The notes under the pieces were generated by a model. It saw only the letters and a list, made by a program, of their open reading frames with translations, made no database searches and was not told where the DNA came from. A stretch of DNA of 64,000 nt from Shewanella intestini. GTDB taxonomy: Bacteria; Pseudomonadota; Gammaproteobacteria; Enterobacterales; Shewanellaceae. Shown one piece after another: positions 46,337-54,850 of this stretch; positions within the stretch are counted from its first letter, which is position 1, and the number at the start of each line of letters is the position of its first letter. Both the position numbers and the translations under genes were made by a program. The DNA lies in the NCBI RefSeq assembly GCF_018221465.1, contig NZ_JAAIKR010000003.1, positions 62,001 through 126,000 of the forward strand, given 5' to 3'.

Positions 46337-47416
46337 ATGTCAGCGTTTGTTTACTTTTTACCATTAACTGAAATACAGATGTCAGCGCCGTTACAGGCAC
46401 AGTTATTACGTTGGCTAAGCGCGGATGAGTTGGCAAGAGTGAACAACATTACCCGTTCAAGTCAGCGCCAAATACAAGCGCTTTATGTGCGCGTCGTATT
46501 ACGTATGGTATTGTCTCGCCATGGAGATATCACGCCGCAAGCATGGCAATTTGACTATGGTTCACAGGGAAAGCCTGAGTTAATAAAGGCGCAATACTTA
46601 GCCACCGGACTGAGCTTTAATATAAGCCATAGTGGTGAATGGTTAATGATTGGTTTGTTAAAGCAAGCGCCTGATGGCTTGCGGGTGACAGATAAACCTT
46701 TATTCGGGGTAGATATAGAAAGAAATCGTGACAAAACTGACATTTACCCTATTTTAAATCATTATTTTAGCCCGCAAGAAACCACACATTTACTGGCATT
46801 GGATGAGCAGTATCAGCGGCAGCGCTTTTTTGATTTATGGTCGATAAAGGAATCGTACATTAAAGCGGAAGGTTCGGGTTTAGCGTTGTCACTTAAATCA
46901 TTTAGTGTCAATTTTTCCGCCCAGCAAACCAGTGCCGTTGAGTTAAACACTCAGGGGGCATTGCCGTTAAATGAGTCGTTAAATAAACGATTACCAGACC
47001 CATTAGTCCCGTTAATGGCTCAATCAGCATCAACTAGGCTAAATGTGGTTGAACGCATTGCTATCGATGTTGATGATTCTCACCGTTTTTCCCATGACCG
47101 AGATTGCTATGGTGCTCAAAACTGGCATGTATTTATGGGGCGGCTTAATCAAACCTATCGCTTTGCCGTGTCGGTAAATATGGCGGTCAGTAATAATGGA
47201 AGCAATACCATCAATCAAGTAGCCGACAATAACGTAACCAGTAATAACAGGGCGCGATTAAGTGACCTTGATAACGCAAGTCACAATGAATCCGCGCCCG
47301 ATACTATAAGTCATCCTTTAGCTTGCGCAACTGGCAATAGCGCTAATCCGTTATCAGCGTGGCAGTTTTATCAACTTGATTGGCAGCATTTACTGTTTGA
47401 GAATGGCTTAATATAA
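46337..47416 (+). CDS. pfaE: Phosphopantetheinyl transferase PfaE
   Basis: 359-residue Sfp-type 4'-phosphopantetheinyl transferase that activates the PfaA ACPs. Motifs: GKPEL with LSFNISHSGEW (about 80-103), FGVDIERNRDKTD with D126 and E128, and FFDLWSIKESYIKAEGSGLALSLKSF (W168-K171-E172-S173 onward). Residues after about 200 are unusual for the family: a long Asn/Ser-rich stretch (about 285-345) with runs such as NNGSNTINQVADNNVTSNN. Marine PfaE proteins are commonly nearer 280 residues, so this one looks expanded. Divergent from the pfa operon. Confidence 0.93.
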   Translation: MSAFVYFLPLTEIQMSAPLQAQLLRWLSADELARVNNITRSSQRQIQALYVRVVLRMVLSRHGDITPQAWQFDYGSQGKPELIKAQYLATGLSFNISHSGEWLMIGLLKQAPDGLRVTDKPLFGVDIERNRDKTDIYPILNHYFSPQETTHLLALDEQYQRQRFFDLWSIKESYIKAEGSGLALSLKSFSVNFSAQQTSAVELNTQGALPLNESLNKRLPDPLVPLMAQSASTRLNVVERIAIDVDDSHRFSHDRDCYGAQNWHVFMGRLNQTYRFAVSVNMAVSNNGSNTINQVADNNVTSNNRARLSDLDNASHNESAPDTISHPLACATGNSANPLSAWQFYQLDWQHLLFENGLI

Positions 47417-47431
47417 GGCTTATTTATTGAT

Positions 47432-48028
47432 TTAATCTACCAATTCAATGGATAAGGCCTCTAAGAGGCTTAATGCTTCAAAGCGTGAAAATGTCGCTTG
47501 GGTTATGGTGTTTTGGTGCAGGTCAATGTGGTAATTCATTGCATCAGTAAAGTTACATTGTTTTAGGTTGGTTCGCATAAATTGTGCGTATTGTAAGTCA
47601 CTATTTTGCAGTGATGATGCGGTTAAATCAGTATCGGTAAAGTCGACATTTTTAAGTTTACAATCAATAAACTGACTACCTTGTATCACCAACCCGTAAA
47701 ACGATGAATCAGTTAATAAGCATTGGTTAAAACGCAGCATCGGGTCATTATGAAGGCTGGGCCAGTCTGCTTGAGTCCAGTCAATGCCGGTTAGTTTCGA
47801 ATCAGTAAAGCTTACCTCATAAAATGCACTAAATGGCAGTTTTGCCAAGCTTAAGTTGACCTGTTGAAACTGACATTGCGCAAACTTACAATGCCTGAAA
47901 GTGGATGCAGAAAAGTCGCACTCAATAAATTGACAACACTCAAACTCTACGTGGGTAATTGTGGCAGCGCTTAAGCTAACGCCTTGAAATACCTGCTGGT
48001 AGTAATATTGATTATCTTCAATCTGCAT
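47432..48028 (-). CDS. Pentapeptide-repeat protein
   Basis: 198 residues from ATG 48028 (MQIEDNQYYYQQ), with AAAGGAAAA 4-12 bases upstream; the frame extends to 48061 without support. Repeated pentapeptides of the A(D/N)LXX class run from about residue 18 to 180 (for example CQFIECDFSASTFRHCKFAQCQF and TDLTASSLQNSDLQYAQFMRTNL), predicting a right-handed quadrilateral beta-helix. Qnr-type relatives protect DNA gyrase, but this sequence is not close enough to Qnr for that claim. Convergent with pfaE. Confidence 0.85.
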   Translation of the reverse strand: MQIEDNQYYYQQVFQGVSLSAATITHVEFECCQFIECDFSASTFRHCKFAQCQFQQVNLSLAKLPFSAFYEVSFTDSKLTGIDWTQADWPSLHNDPMLRFNQCLLTDSSFYGLVIQGSQFIDCKLKNVDFTDTDLTASSLQNSDLQYAQFMRTNLKQCNFTDAMNYHIDLHQNTITQATFSRFEALSLLEALSIELVD

Positions 48029-48396
48029 GACTTTTCCTTTGATCCTTTTGCAAAATAGCATGATAAATAATCTAATAGCGCAAGTAGGAGCGTCTTGCGA
48101 TGGCTATTGATATCTAATGCTGCCATTTTAACGTATGAAGACTTAATCTAAAAACGGCATTTTCACACTTCTGGTTATTAAAAGCCCCTGATGAAAGGGC
48201 TAATTTCAAGCTTTGTTTATTGAAGACTTTCATCTAAATCATCTGTTATAAAAGCAAGAGTGTTACAAAGCGAGTGTGGTAAGGCGCTTTTTAATAAAAG
48301 GCATGCAAGAAAGGCTTTTTTAGAAAAGCATGTGGGCAAAGCCCACCCATAAAAAACAGGCAAGCTTGGCTTACCTGTTTTATATCTGCTTAAAGG
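48029..48396. other. Intergenic region with hairpins, no gene
   Basis: About 370 bases between two minus-strand genes. Near its left-most feature for the downstream gene it holds a hairpin GTGGGC-AAA-GCCCAC at 48332-48346 and the alkyl sulfatase terminator at 48353-48381. No coding frame supported. Confidence 0.6.
48353..48381 (-). terminator. Terminator of the alkyl sulfatase gene
   Basis: On the minus strand, a 13-bp stem (AAAACAGGTAAGC with GCTTGCCTGTTTT, one mismatch) and CAA loop is followed by further T residues. It begins 16 bases after the stop. Confidence 0.88.
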
Positions 48397-50394
48397 TTAC
48401 TTAAGCGGCACTATTTCAAAGTGTGGGTTAAATTCAACCATGGTGGACATGATGTTTGAAAACGCTTGTTGGTCGCCATCAATAGTGGCCGCACCCGAGG
48501 CAAATAAAGCCTGTAAACTGGTTTGCCCAAGCAGTACATTGACCACATCTTGCTTGTTAAGAGTTAACGTCGCGTCTGCTTTTTTAAGCTTTTCAACACT
48601 GATGTTGCTTAAATTACCGTTACTCATTTCAACAAAAAGGTAATCGGTATGTTGGCTATTAGCACCTGTGTCATGGGTGACCACATTAAGGTTAATGTTG
48701 CCAAGCTTAGCCGCTTTAATGCTATCGACTTTAACCGCTAAGAAATCAAACAAAGTAGGCATGTCCATTTCGCTCAGCACATCTGCCGATGCGGTTTTAG
48801 GTGTACCAGGCTGAATGCCAACACGTAATTCTTGTGCGCCAGTTAAGTAAATATTACGCCATCCAGCTCCTTCAGCTTGATACCCAAGTTGCTCATAGGT
48901 GTCAGCTAACAGTTGCCTGGCAGGCTCATATTGAGGTTCGGCGGTGACAACCTTATTAAGCGCGGTGGCAACAAAGCGGTATTCGCCTTGGCTATAATCT
49001 TGTTTGGCTTTGGTCATCACATTATCTACACCGCCCATGTATTGAACAAACTTAGTTGCTTCAGCTTTGGTGGTTAGCGGATTAAGATTGGCGGGGTTCA
49101 TGTCAAAATAACCTAGGTACATGTTGTAAACTGCTTTGGCATTGTGACTGTATGTACCGTGATACCCATTGGTATACCATTCTTGTTGCACTTGCTCGGG
49201 AATGGTATCCATAATGGCGTCCCCAATATCTTGAATTACCACACCTTGGTTAGCTAAACGTAATGATTGGTTATGCACCAAACCATAGTTGTCACGTTGC
49301 ATGCGCAAGTAATAATTAACCGCGTTGTTCCCCCATACTGGCGCTGAATGCGAACCAAATAACACTTTAACGTCGTCACCAAATGCATTAATCATTTCGT
49401 TAATGTCTTTTGACCATTTTAGCGAGTCACGTACTTTTGCGCCGCGCAACGTGTAAATGTTATGCATGCCATCATAAGTTAGTTCAGCGCTCCAAAGGGC
49501 ATTCATCGACGGGATATAAGTGATCATTTCACTGGCAGCTTCAGTGCCAGAGGCATCCATAAACACCATTTCAAGGCCGTCAATGGTTAAGGTTTCCCAT
49601 TTGTTTTTCTGATTAAGCTCATAGTCGGGCTTAACGTAGGTTATTTCACCTTTTGATATGCCTTTTGCTAAGGCAGCATCAACAATACCGTGGTCATGCT
49701 TACCTAACGTTGCGCCATATTGATAAGCCGCGCGGCGACTCATCACATTGCCAGCGAGGACATTTTCGTCAATGACTTCGCTGGTAATATTGTGCGAACC
49801 ATAGACTTTTACCTCAGGATAAAGCGCTTGGATTCCGCGTGCGCCGCCAAAGTGATCGGCATGACTGTGCGAGTAAATCATTGCGACAACGGGAAGATCT
49901 TTACCTTCAGGTAAGTGCTCAAAGGCAAACTTAATCGATTGCTGCGCTGCTTCTTGGGTTAATAGGACATCGTAAACAATCCAACCAGTTTTACCTTTAA
50001 TTAAGGTTAGGTTGGATAAGTCAGTTCCCCGTATTTGGTAAATGCCGTCGGTTACTTTATATAAGCCGTTAGGCACCATATTTAACTGGGCTTGACGATA
50101 CAAAGAAGGGTTAACTGAATCAGGTATCTTGTCACTGATAAAGCTAAATTCAGCCCGCAGTATCTTGGCAGTGGCTTCATCAAAAGTGGCAATTTTATTG
50201 CGACTAAAGCGCTCAAAGGCGGCTTGGTCATCAAAATTTAATGTGGCAGCAAGCGCCTGATTATGTTCAATGGTTGCTTGGCTTGCGGGTTTGCCGTGGT
50301 AGTCGACAGTTATGTGGTCATGCTCATGTTGTGCTGCAGTCACTTGGGCGCTAACCGTTAAACTGATTACTAAGCAAATTAATGATTTTTTCAT
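48397..50394 (-). CDS. Secreted alkyl sulfatase (SdsA/BDS1-type)
   Basis: 665-residue zinc hydrolase that cleaves alkyl sulfate esters (SDS-like surfactants). It has a signal peptide (about 1-20, ending VTAAQ), a metallo-beta-lactamase domain with Zn motif YSHSHADHFGGARG (about 172-185), further ligand region FMDASGTEAASEM and LFGSHSAPVWG, an alkyl-sulfatase dimerisation domain (NPANLNPL, EYRFVATALNKVV), and a C-terminal SCP2-like lipid-binding domain (about 540-665). GAGG precedes ATG 50394. Divergent from a LysR gene that is its likely regulator. Confidence 0.92.
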   Translation of the reverse strand: MKKSLICLVISLTVSAQVTAAQHEHDHITVDYHGKPASQATIEHNQALAATLNFDDQAAFERFSRNKIATFDEATAKILRAEFSFISDKIPDSVNPSLYRQAQLNMVPNGLYKVTDGIYQIRGTDLSNLTLIKGKTGWIVYDVLLTQEAAQQSIKFAFEHLPEGKDLPVVAMIYSHSHADHFGGARGIQALYPEVKVYGSHNITSEVIDENVLAGNVMSRRAAYQYGATLGKHDHGIVDAALAKGISKGEITYVKPDYELNQKNKWETLTIDGLEMVFMDASGTEAASEMITYIPSMNALWSAELTYDGMHNIYTLRGAKVRDSLKWSKDINEMINAFGDDVKVLFGSHSAPVWGNNAVNYYLRMQRDNYGLVHNQSLRLANQGVVIQDIGDAIMDTIPEQVQQEWYTNGYHGTYSHNAKAVYNMYLGYFDMNPANLNPLTTKAEATKFVQYMGGVDNVMTKAKQDYSQGEYRFVATALNKVVTAEPQYEPARQLLADTYEQLGYQAEGAGWRNIYLTGAQELRVGIQPGTPKTASADVLSEMDMPTLFDFLAVKVDSIKAAKLGNINLNVVTHDTGANSQHTDYLFVEMSNGNLSNISVEKLKKADATLTLNKQDVVNVLLGQTSLQALFASGAATIDGDQQAFSNIMSTMVEFNPHFEIVPLK

Positions 50395-50454
50395 GGTAAA
50401 CCTCGGTCATTCATAGTTGATGAGGCTAATTTAACAATTCAAAACCATAAAATA

Positions 50455-50470
50455 ACTATAGCGAAATAGT
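50455..50470. promoter_or_regulatory. Possible LysR binding site
   Basis: Short inverted repeat ACTAT-N6-ATAGT in the 107-base gap between the divergent alkyl sulfatase and LysR genes, of the dyad type often seen at LysR targets. Short and AT-rich, so only suggestive. Confidence 0.3.
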
Positions 50471-50501
50471 GTTAACACATTCATAAAATAAATGTATCGT
50501 G

Positions 50502-51545
50502 ATGGATAAGCGCAATAATATTGATGTACTTAGTCGATGTGTTGACTACCTAGCAAGGAACAAAAGGAGTGTTGGTGTGGAGCTAAATAAGGCAAATGAG
50601 TTAACCGATTTAGTAGATTACAACAAAGAACAAAGGTTGGATCTCAATTTAATCCGCGTGTTTTGCACTGTATGTGAATATCAATCGATTACGCAGGCTG
50701 CAGATGCGTTAATGCTGACACAGCCCTCAGTTAGCAACGCCATAAACCGCTTTAAAGTTTTGGTTGGTGCACCGCTGTTTTTTCGTCAAGGCAGAGGAAT
50801 TGCCATGACTGCGATAGCTAAGCATTTGTATAACGCTTTAGCGCCCATGCTAGTTGAGATAGAACAAACCGTGCAAAGCGTAAAAACCTTTGACCCTAAT
50901 ACGGCCAATCGCGTTTTCACTGTAAATGCCAATGAGTCTTTTATTGATTTAATTCAAGTTGAAATTGAACAGGCAACGGCAACATTACCAATTGAAATAG
51001 TGTTCAATGAGTCAAATGTGGATGAACAGGAGCTGTATCAAGAGCTTCAGTCTCAACAACTGGACTTAGCGCTAGATATCGTTGCGCCCAAAGAAGCCAG
51101 TTTTAAAAGTCAATTAGTTGCAAGTGAATCTCTGGCATGTGTGTCGCGTGGCGATCACCCGCAATTTGCTCATGGTATCGATCAAGCCAGTTATTTTGCA
51201 GCTAAACATGTGTTTTACCGTTTTCAACGCCAAAATCAGCGAGTAGCAGAGTTAATTGCAACCCGTCATTTACCCACAAGGCAAATGCAGGGGGAGAAGT
51301 CTTCTTTATTAAGTATGTTATCAGCGGTCAGTAAATCTGACGCAATCTGTATTTCGCCTTATACGTATGCCAAAAACTATCAGCAGGTATTCAGTCTTAA
51401 TATTATGGAAATGCCATTTCCTAGCCAAAAAATGGATATATACAGTGTGTGGACAAGCAAAAATCACCAAGATCCAGCCAATAAATGGCTACGAACGGTG
51501 GTGAATAATGCGGTCGCGAAGGTGTATCAAAAAACTGTGGTTTAA
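50502..51545 (+). CDS. LysR-family transcriptional regulator, LeuO-like
   Basis: 347 residues. A 45-residue N-terminal extension precedes the winged helix-turn-helix (about 46-105: LDLNLIRVFCTVCEYQSITQAADALMLTQPSVSNAINRFK, FFRQGRGIAMT), then the co-inducer domain (about 130-340). The extension and the DLNL start of the DNA-binding domain recall LeuO. The start could be ATG 50502 or GTG 50499 just before it; neither has a strong ribosome-binding site, and an internal start is possible. Divergent from the alkyl sulfatase gene, which it may control. Confidence 0.87.
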   Translation: MDKRNNIDVLSRCVDYLARNKRSVGVELNKANELTDLVDYNKEQRLDLNLIRVFCTVCEYQSITQAADALMLTQPSVSNAINRFKVLVGAPLFFRQGRGIAMTAIAKHLYNALAPMLVEIEQTVQSVKTFDPNTANRVFTVNANESFIDLIQVEIEQATATLPIEIVFNESNVDEQELYQELQSQQLDLALDIVAPKEASFKSQLVASESLACVSRGDHPQFAHGIDQASYFAAKHVFYRFQRQNQRVAELIATRHLPTRQMQGEKSSLLSMLSAVSKSDAICISPYTYAKNYQQVFSLNIMEMPFPSQKMDIYSVWTSKNHQDPANKWLRTVVNNAVAKVYQKTVV

Positions 51546-51702
51546 GTTGTTTTTAAGCTAACTCAATGACAATAACAACAGCTGATTCAAATGTGCTATT
51601 TGGACGGTTTGTCAGCACTAATGGTCACGTTTATGGTGATTTTACGCTTAAAGCCAAGTAAAAGAACGAGCAAGTCAATTAAGCAATAAAAGGTATAACT
51701 AA

Positions 51703-51975
51703 ATGAGTGAACAGACACAATCACAGGCGCGCTTGAAAGAAGTTGAAAAAAAGGTGAAGCTGCTCAAATTAATAGAAGCCCCCGCCATGATAGTGATTGG
51801 CTTGGGTATTTACGCGATGTTTAGCGCAAATCCAGCTGCGCTGCACCCGATATTAGCGGACTCGACCATTGTTAATGGTGCGCTTGCGGTTGCAGTGCCG
51901 TGGGCGGCATTTTGTATGTTTAAGTCGGTAAAGCTTTCGATAGAAAAAAGAAAGTTAAAACAAAGCCTAAGTTAA
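51703..51975 (+). CDS. Small two-helix membrane protein, unknown function
   Basis: 90 residues with a charged N-terminal helix (about 1-24), two hydrophobic segments (about 27-45 and 58-76) and a basic C-terminal tail (SIEKRKLKQSLS). AAAGG lies about 8 bases before ATG 51703. No family recognised; it follows the LysR gene by about 160 bases. Confidence 0.72.
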   Translation: MSEQTQSQARLKEVEKKVKLLKLIEAPAMIVIGLGIYAMFSANPAALHPILADSTIVNGALAVAVPWAAFCMFKSVKLSIEKRKLKQSLS

Positions 51976-53713
51976 TCTTGTCATCACTTTATTTTGATTT
52001 GTTACGTTGAGTTAGCAGGATTATTTTAATCAGGCTTGGACACGGTTACTGTCGCTGCGCTGTTTAACACGGCATTAACCGTGAATACGTTTTAGGTTTA
52101 TTTGCGACAGTATGTCGTTATCGCAACACTTGGGTAAATGCAGTATTAGTATGTTATTTGAAGCTGCTGATCCGTATTTGACTAAGATACGCTTATTGTT
52201 TACAGCAACCAAAGCCGATTAACCCTTTAGCGTTTTGGTGCGTTAATCCGCTTTTATCCCCTTTATGTTCACTTCAACACGGCGCATTACTCCTATTATT
52301 AGCCGCTTTTTTATTACAATGCCATTGCAGCATATTGTGCAATAAACGCCTTCATTAGCCCTGCGTTCAGATAATAATTTGATGACTGTTCTATATATAA
52401 ATTAATGGTTAGTCGTATTTTGGGGGGCAATATCTTGTTATTGGTTAGCTTGCGTCAGAAAATCGGAGGGGGTTATAAACGCCAAATGGGGGAGGAGGCG
52501 CAGAAATTGTATCTTTGTCGCAATTTTAAAAAAATTCATCTTTAATCGTCGCTTAATATTTAACATATTTTTGAGTGTTTTTTATGCATTATTTAGATTG
52601 ATAAGCCACATATTAGTGTTGATATAAAGCGATGTTTTTTTGTTGACGATTAATTGTTAGTTTTTTTTACATTATTTTTGCAAATTTTCTTGTTTATAAT
52701 GCTTATTTTGATGCGTGTTATTTGCCTTTGAAATATGAAAAGCACCATTAATCTTCCTTATTTATACCTTAATTTATCAATCAAATTTAGGTACTACTGA
52801 TATTGCTTTTTAGTTAAATCGCAAGTCATTTATAATAAATGTAACGTTAATATACACAGCTTTATATAAATATAAAGCCAACGTAAGTTTGTTTTTAAAA
52901 TAAAACGAGCTACCGTTTTTTATATGTGGTTTTTATGTTTATTCGTTGAGTGATATTAAAAAACCCCAAATATCATAGGTTTTTGTGTAAATTGATTGTG
53001 CGCCAATAAAAACAGTTGGTGGCGATTTTTAGGTGTTTTGTTACAGTGTTAGGTACGTTACTCAGCTTGTACCAGCTGACAATGTAAGCTTTCAACTTAT
53101 GAGGTTTGCTGATTTTATTTTGCTTGATACACACTATCTTGAGAGTTATTTCTTTTAATACTTAGCGTAAAAGTGACTTTTTATCATTAAGCGAATTGTG
53201 ATGTATTCACTGAATATCGCTTTGTACTTTAGCAGACAGTTATTTATCACTGCCAACTCAATATGTCTTCCTGTATTTGGTGTACATTCTATTTACAAAT
53301 GTATGCTTTTGTAAGGCTCTGTTTTTTACTATTTAAGTTATTTCTTAAGTACCTTTATTCAACCGATTGTCACATTTATTTCTCTTGCCTTTAACTTCAC
53401 ACTTACTTAGCATTGCGTTGTTGATTAGTTGGGCTATTTATATAATCACATTGAGGTTAATGTTGTGAAATAGTTAATTTAACTATGTTTAATATGTTCT
53501 GCTTAAAAAAGTGAGTGAGAGCTTAGTTTTATTTGTTATGAGTTTTTTTGCTATTTTTTAGCGTTAAGTTAATTAAGCGTTACTTATTTTCTGTTTTATT
53601 TTTCATTTACTTGTGATTTTTAAAAGCGTGTTTAATTCTCGTTTTTATAGCGTGATACGCAATATTTCTAGCCTTCCCAGATTGACCTCACATAAATATT
53701 AAATACATCAATA
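51976..53713. other. 1.7-kb AT-rich non-coding region
   Basis: No supported coding frame on either strand. The left end contains a spaced inverted repeat CACGGTTA / TAACCGTG (52041-52048 and 52076-52083, 27-base loop). From about 52500 the DNA is markedly T- and A-rich with many T runs. It lies upstream of the secreted-nuclease genes and probably holds their promoter; no certain site was found. Confidence 0.6.
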
Positions 53714-53739
53714 TTCAATTCTTCAGCAAAAGAATTGAA
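53714..53739 (+). promoter_or_regulatory. Hairpin just upstream of the porin start, probable 5'UTR
   Basis: Perfect 10-bp arms TTCAATTCTT and AAGAATTGAA enclose CAGCAA, ending 24 bases before ATG 53764. No T run follows, and it does not cover the ribosome-binding site. If transcribed, it may stabilise the mRNA or act in control. Confidence 0.5.
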
Positions 53740-53763
53740 GTTTACCTAATGGAAATATACGCG

Positions 53764-54816
53764 ATGCTTAGAAAAACAACCGTTGCAATCGCTTTAGCCT
53801 CTTTATTTTGTGCTACAGGCGCCAGCGCAGTCGCATTACAACAAAGTGATAATGGCGATTATATTCGCCTTTATGGTGAAGTGGGGGTTGGAGGACATTT
53901 TGCGACCAATCCAGATTACAACCATGATGAATTTTACGATACCAAAGGTTTTGTCGATGACAGCTTTGCCACTATGGGGGTTAAAGGTGAGCGCAGTAAC
54001 TTTATTTATCGTTTAGAGCTTGATTACCAACGTCGTAATTGGCTTGGTGGTGACGGTGAGTTTGAACTTGCCATTGACAAAATGTACTTAGGTTATCGCT
54101 TTGATGAATATCAATGGGTTCAATTTGGGTTAACCGATACTGCATTTGACCGATACGACCATTATGGCGACTTCACCTTCAACAAAGCGGTTGAAACAGG
54201 CGAAGCGGGCGATCAAGAAAACACCATTAAATATGAAGCAAAGTTCAATAACGTGTTTTATGGCGTTTCATATTCTTATGACGGTAAGCACAAAAGTGGC
54301 GCCGCCCAAGGTGACATCGTTAATGGTTATGTTGGCTGGAAAGCCGATATGTTTTCAGGTGTATTCGGACTTGAAAGCCGTGCTGGTTCTGATGGTATAT
54401 CTAAATATGGTGAGCAAAAGTTAATGGGTTTTGGTGTACGTGTAGAAGTGATGCCAAAACTGACTCTTGGATTTAATGCCTTTCTTGAAGATGAAGATCT
54501 CGCCACTCGTAAAAGTGGTGATGTTTATCTTGCCTATGAAACCTTTCGCAATGTGGGTGCGACCTTAAGCGCCAAATATGACTACAGCCAGTCTACACAA
54601 GTGATTGCTTCAATTAACCACGAAGAATATGAAAGCTGGGATATTGAAGGGCCTAATTTTGATTATACCCAACTGCCTTATGCATTTGGTAAAGAGCGCC
54701 GCTGGGCCAGTCTAGGTGCTAATTACTACCCAGCTAAAGGTATCGTTTTGTCAATTGAAGGTCGTGTTGGTGAGGCGCCAGAAGCCGCATATGCCTATGC
54801 ACGCATGTACTTCTAG
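53764..54816 (+). CDS. Porin-like outer-membrane beta-barrel protein
   Basis: 350 residues from ATG 53764 (MLRKTTVAIALASLFCATGASA, signal peptide cleaved about residue 22); the frame opens at 53749 but the added residues break the signal. The mature protein is rich in alternating polar/aromatic strands (YIRLYGEVGVGG, FIYRLELDYQRRNW, VQFGLTD) and ends in a terminal Phe (YAYARMYF), the mark recognised by the BAM complex. It resembles Gram-negative general porins. No terminator separates it from the nuclease gene 34 bases downstream, suggesting a shared transcript. Confidence 0.85.
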   Translation: MLRKTTVAIALASLFCATGASAVALQQSDNGDYIRLYGEVGVGGHFATNPDYNHDEFYDTKGFVDDSFATMGVKGERSNFIYRLELDYQRRNWLGGDGEFELAIDKMYLGYRFDEYQWVQFGLTDTAFDRYDHYGDFTFNKAVETGEAGDQENTIKYEAKFNNVFYGVSYSYDGKHKSGAAQGDIVNGYVGWKADMFSGVFGLESRAGSDGISKYGEQKLMGFGVRVEVMPKLTLGFNAFLEDEDLATRKSGDVYLAYETFRNVGATLSAKYDYSQSTQVIASINHEEYESWDIEGPNFDYTQLPYAFGKERRWASLGANYYPAKGIVLSIEGRVGEAPEAAYAYARMYF

Positions 54817-54850
54817 CCCCTTTGCAAGTTAACTAAATAACGAGTTTACG

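Noticed and set aside
47432-48028. Qnr quinolone-resistance protein
   Set aside because: It is a pentapeptide-repeat protein of similar size, but the characteristic Qnr loops and C-terminal segment are not recognisable.
53194-53212. CRP site TGTGATGTATTCACT
   Set aside because: Half-sites are separated by 5 instead of 6 bases and the second half is imperfect.
53365-53390. Pho box upstream of the nuclease genes (TTGTCACATTTATTT)
   Set aside because: Only the first half-site resembles CTGTCAT; the second half is poor, and it is far from the porin start.
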